DNA of 64,000 bases from Acetothermia bacterium 64_32 (GTDB taxonomy: Bacteria; Bipolaricaulota; Bipolaricaulia; Bipolaricaulales; Bipolaricaulaceae): positions 19,341 through 83,340 of the forward strand of contig LGFI01000011.1 of NCBI GenBank assembly GCA_001508155.1, in the 5' to 3' direction. The position numbers and the translations under genes were made by a program. Positions 61,871 through 64,000 of the stretch are shown here, piece by piece; within the stretch, counting starts at the first letter, position 1, and every line of letters begins with the position of its first letter. The notes under the pieces were generated by a model. The model made no database searches and was not told where the DNA came from. It was given only the letters and a program-made list of their open reading frames with translations.

Positions 61871-61990
61871 GTGATCGGCAGCCTTCGCTTTCTTCCCCTC
61901 ACTCCAATCCGTAGCCACTGACCGAGAATTCCGTCGAGTTTGGCCCCCGCGCGGACCTTGGGGTGGACCAACAAGGCAGAAGTTGTTGCA
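61871..61990 (+). pseudogene. Remnant of an AbiEii C-terminus
   Basis: Read in two frames the stretch gives LRFLPLTPIRS and then VATDREFRRVWPPRGPWG, closely matching LREFLLLPLRAAATGQEFRRVWPPRGPWG at the end of the intact AbiEii at 63580-63680. The two halves are in different frames, and no upstream part of the gene is left. It includes a 41-base exact copy of the intact gene. Confidence 0.65.
61925..61965 (+). repeat. 41-bp direct repeat, left copy
   Basis: From AGAATTCCGTCGAG to GACCTTGGGGTG, identical to 63632-63672. It lies in the AbiEii remnant and marks the left side of the abiE pair. Confidence 0.9.
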
Positions 61991-62039
61991 TGAAAGCCCT
62001 GCCCCCGTACAGGTTTGTGAAGGACAAGCTACTTGTGGA

Positions 62040-62068
62040 TTGACTTTCACGCCTAAACCTGTTATAAA
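62040..62068 (+). promoter_or_regulatory. Promoter of the abiE operon
   Basis: TTGACT, 17 bases, TATAAA; transcription would start within the inverted repeat that follows. Confidence 0.8.
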
Positions 62069-62070
62069 AC

Positions 62071-62096
62071 GTCGGTACTTGTCTATAAGTACCGAC
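62071..62096. promoter_or_regulatory. Probable AbiEi operator
   Basis: Perfect inverted repeat GTCGGTACTT / AAGTACCGAC with a 6-base centre GTCTAT, placed directly after the -10. AbiEi antitoxins are known to repress their own promoter by binding inverted repeats. Confidence 0.75.
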
Positions 62097-62121
62097 AAAT
62101 TGCAACAAGACAACACGCATA

Positions 62122-62733
62122 ATGACGACCAAATATAAAACTAAAGGCGATCTAGTCCTCCGTCTGCTGCGGAGGAAGGGCATGGTACGGGCGAGTGACC
62201 TCAAGCGGTACGGGATACCGCTGGTCTATCTAACCCGTCTATGTCAGAAGGGGCTGGTGGAAAGGGTAGGCCGTGGTCTTTACCGGCTCGCACAGACGGA
62301 GACATCTGAGTACCTCACCCTGGCCGAGGCTGCCAAGCTTGTCCCCGGCGGTGTGGTCTGCCTGCTCAGCGCTCTTTCATTTCATGGACTCACCACACAA
62401 ATCCCTTACGAAGTGTGGATGGCCATCGACGTCAAGGCCCGCCGTCCCAAAGCAGCTGGAGTCCCGCTGCGGATAGTCCGATTCTCTGGAAAAGCCCTCA
62501 CCGCTGGAGTTGAAATCCATCGAATCGACGGCGTTCCGGTCAAGATAACATGCCCAGCTAAAACAGTGGCAGACTGCTTCAAATACCGCAACAAGATCGG
62601 GCTGGATGTGGCCCTAGAGGCCCTGCGCGAGTGCCGCCGCCAGCGGAAGTGCTCCCTGGAAGACCTCTGGCATTACTCCAAGATCTGCCGGGTGGCAAAT
62701 GTCATGAAGCCCTACCTGGAGGCAATAAGGTGA
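62122..62733 (+). CDS. abiEi: AbiEi-type antitoxin
   Basis: 203 residues. A winged helix (LLRRKGMVRASDLKRYGIP) in the first 60 residues, the GRGLYRLA hinge, and the AbiEi C-terminal antitoxin fold (GGVVCLLSALSFHGLTTQIP, CPAKTVADCFKYRNKIG). It neutralises AbiEii and represses the operon. There is no Shine-Dalgarno before the ATG. Coding composition is less G/C-rich than most of the window, a sign of acquisition. Overlaps abiEii by GTGA. Confidence 0.93.
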   Translation: MTTKYKTKGDLVLRLLRRKGMVRASDLKRYGIPLVYLTRLCQKGLVERVGRGLYRLAQTETSEYLTLAEAAKLVPGGVVCLLSALSFHGLTTQIPYEVWMAIDVKARRPKAAGVPLRIVRFSGKALTAGVEIHRIDGVPVKITCPAKTVADCFKYRNKIGLDVALEALRECRRQRKCSLEDLWHYSKICRVANVMKPYLEAIR

Positions 62734-63686
62734 GTCGGCGCGTTCCCAAGGACCTCACGGCATCGGTACGTGCTCGTCTACTCAAGCTCAGCCGGGAGCG
62801 CAACGAAGCTTTTGACTATGTTCTGACCCGCTACGCGACAGAGCGCCTACTCTATCGCCTATCGAGGTCGCCGTTTGCAAACCGTTTTGTCTTGAAGGGA
62901 GCTGCGCTGTTTAACATCTGGTGTGGCGAACCTCACCGGCCAACGCGAGACCTCGATTTCCTGGCTTACGGCGACAGTTCGCAAGGAACCCTGCACTCTA
63001 TCTTCCGCGATATCTGCACCCTCAAGGTCGAGCCGGATGGATTGAGTTTCGCTCCAGACAGCATTCGGATCGAGGAGATCCGCGAGCCCCAGGACTATCC
63101 AGGATGGCGGATAGGCGTTGATGCCTACCTCGGAAAGGCGCGTATACCGATACAAGTGGATGTGGCTTTTGGCGATGTAGTGATTCCTAAACCGCAGGAG
63201 GCTGAGTATCCTACGATCCTTCCCTTCCCGGCACCTAGGCTTCGCACTTACCCCAAGGAGGCGGTGATAGCTGAAAAACTCGAAACCATGGTCGCTTTGG
63301 GAATGATGAACAGCCGGATGAAGGATTTCTTCGATGTATGGTTCCTTGCCCATAACTTTGAATTCGAGGGAGAGATGCTCGTCGAAGCCATTGCCGCTAC
63401 GTTCGCGCAAAGAAGGACTGAAATCCCGTCAAAGGCTCCCCTTGCCTTGACCGACGAGTTTGCAGAGCATAGCGACAAGGCAGCTCAATGGAGGGCCTTC
63501 CTCCAGCGAACGGGGCTTTCCATAAAGCAAGGGAGGGGCCTCCAGGACGCCGTACCACAGGAACTCAAGGGATTGATCACCGACCTCCGAGAGTTCCTAT
63601 TGCTCCCGCTTCGTGCCGCTGCTACAGGCCAAGAATTCCGTCGAGTTTGGCCCCCGCGCGGACCTTGGGGTGAACCAAGCAGTTGA
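62730..63686 (+). CDS. abiEii: AbiEii/AbiGii-type nucleotidyltransferase toxin
   Basis: 318 residues from a GTG overlapping the antitoxin stop. The nucleotidyltransferase core FVLKGAALFNIWCGEPHR, then PTRDLDFLAYGD gives the GS-like and D-x-D motifs; IQVDVAFGD holds the third Asp, and AEKLETMVALGMMNSRMKDFFD is the conserved family helix. The C-terminus EFRRVWPPRGPWG is the usual WPPGGPW-type ending and coincides with the right 41-bp repeat. It is a type IV-style growth-arresting toxin linked to phage abortive infection. Confidence 0.93.
   Translation: MSRRVPKDLTASVRARLLKLSRERNEAFDYVLTRYATERLLYRLSRSPFANRFVLKGAALFNIWCGEPHRPTRDLDFLAYGDSSQGTLHSIFRDICTLKVEPDGLSFAPDSIRIEEIREPQDYPGWRIGVDAYLGKARIPIQVDVAFGDVVIPKPQEAEYPTILPFPAPRLRTYPKEAVIAEKLETMVALGMMNSRMKDFFDVWFLAHNFEFEGEMLVEAIAATFAQRRTEIPSKAPLALTDEFAEHSDKAAQWRAFLQRTGLSIKQGRGLQDAVPQELKGLITDLREFLLLPLRAAATGQEFRRVWPPRGPWGEPSS
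63632..63672 (+). repeat. 41-bp direct repeat, right copy
   Basis: Identical to 61925-61965 and forming the last codons of abiEii. The following bases (ACCAA after one mismatch) also agree. Confidence 0.9.
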
Positions 63687-63755
63687 AGCTGCCAGAGATT
63701 GCTGCGTTGCACGGCTAGCCCCCGTCTACCGTCCCGTGTCTCGGATGCCAGGAGG

Positions 63756-63761
63756 TATAAT
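63756..63761 (+). promoter_or_regulatory. Consensus -10 before the short antitoxin
   Basis: A perfect TATAAT 18 bases before the ATG at 63780. No good -35 is visible 16-18 bases upstream. Confidence 0.45.
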
Positions 63762-63779
63762 GTCGATAAAAGGCGTGAG

Positions 63780-63890
63780 ATGATGCTTCCTCAGGCCTAT
63801 ATGCTGGATGAAAAAGGGCGCCGGACGGCTGTCATACTCCCGATGGAAGAATATGAGGAGCTTTTGGAGGACATGGGCCTGCGCCCCTGA
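63780..63890 (+). CDS. Short RelB/Phd-like antitoxin
   Basis: 36 residues: MMLPQAYMLDEKGRRTAVIL, then PMEEYEELLEDMGLRP. It matches the N-terminal, DNA-binding half of small Phd/RelB-type antitoxins, which are usually 70-80 residues, so the toxin-binding tail is missing. No toxin gene follows in the remaining 110 bases of the window, in which I see no gene. Probably a truncated relic, or an orphan repressor. Confidence 0.55.
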   Translation: MMLPQAYMLDEKGRRTAVILPMEEYEELLEDMGLRP

Positions 63891-64000
63891 AACGGAACCA
63901 CTTTTAACACGGTTTTCGGCTAACGTTTCGGGGATAAACCCCTCACTTACAAGATACTCCATGGGTAATCGATAGTCAAGGCTGGAGCGTCTGCAAGCAC

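Noticed and set aside
61925..63672. The 41-bp repeats as att sites of an integrative element
   Set aside because: No integrase lies between them and both copies are explained as the 3' coding end of AbiEii, so duplication or homologous exchange is simpler.

Overview
This is a GC-rich, gene-dense stretch of bacterial chromosome, with short gaps and many 4-bp ATGA or GTGA overlaps. The bacterial identity rests on MutL, GuaA, RsmA, YidD, AbiE and sigma-70-like promoters. Several genes are types common in thermophiles, archaea and deep-branching bacteria: archaeal-type PEP carboxylase, DUF763, DUF401, DUF4015, a Thermotoga-style inositol pathway and leucine genes with a citramalate synthase. A lineage such as Bipolaricaulota (OP1/Acetothermia) or a Thermotogota-like group is my guess, not something the sequence proves.

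Layout. Positions 1-11.7 kb, minus strand: one long operon for valine, leucine and isoleucine (ilvD-ilvB-ilvN-ilvC-cimA-leuA-leuB-leuC-leuD-ilvE). It is headed by a tiny Leu/Val/Ile leader peptide, a stem-loop and an intrinsic terminator, the pattern of transcription attenuation. 11.7-21.4 kb: a molybdenum hydroxylase large subunit with an MFS exporter, a secreted protein, a Cas4-like nuclease back to back with a zinc peptidase, purine genes xpt-guaA, and mutL. 21.5-23.4 kb: a small MerR-like regulator, an HD protein, a 28-bp dif-like site and a short Xer-type recombinase. 23.5-32.6 kb: a seven-gene MoxR/DUF58/VWA membrane operon. 32.5-38.7 kb: glycosyltransferase, HEAT protein, DUF401 transporter, HAD phosphatase, DUF4015 glycosidase-like protein and a lipoprotein.

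38.7-47.2 kb, minus strand: an inositol uptake and breakdown locus (ABC transporter, IolG, two IolO-like epimerases, IolM, IolN) with two LacI-type operators and a PIN toxin-antitoxin pair lodged inside it. 47.2-52.2 kb: rsmA, an RluB-type pseudouridine synthase, an ABC-2 exporter, tRNA-Asn and ppcA. 52.2-56 kb: an ABC importer of the TrpXYZ type followed by proC. Its leader encodes a peptide ending FGWYWFA before a terminator, so it is probably an aromatic amino acid transporter under attenuation. 56-61.5 kb: DUF763, a GH113-like protein, YbjQ, yidD, trmO, a nucleotidyltransferase and a nitroreductase. 61.5-64 kb: a defence/toxin-antitoxin patch with a damaged PIN gene, an AbiEii remnant, an intact AbiEi-AbiEii pair with its own operator, and a short RelB-like antitoxin.

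Two themes cut across the window. Attenuation leaders control amino acid synthesis and uptake. Many first genes of transcripts have a TANNNT box 6-9 bases before the start codon and no Shine-Dalgarno, which suggests leaderless mRNAs. No gene-free stretch exceeds 300 bases; the longest are 59130-59420 (a possible structured RNA plus the trmO promoter), 11445-11722 (ilv leader and divergent promoter region) and 61866-62121 (AbiEii remnant and abiE promoter).
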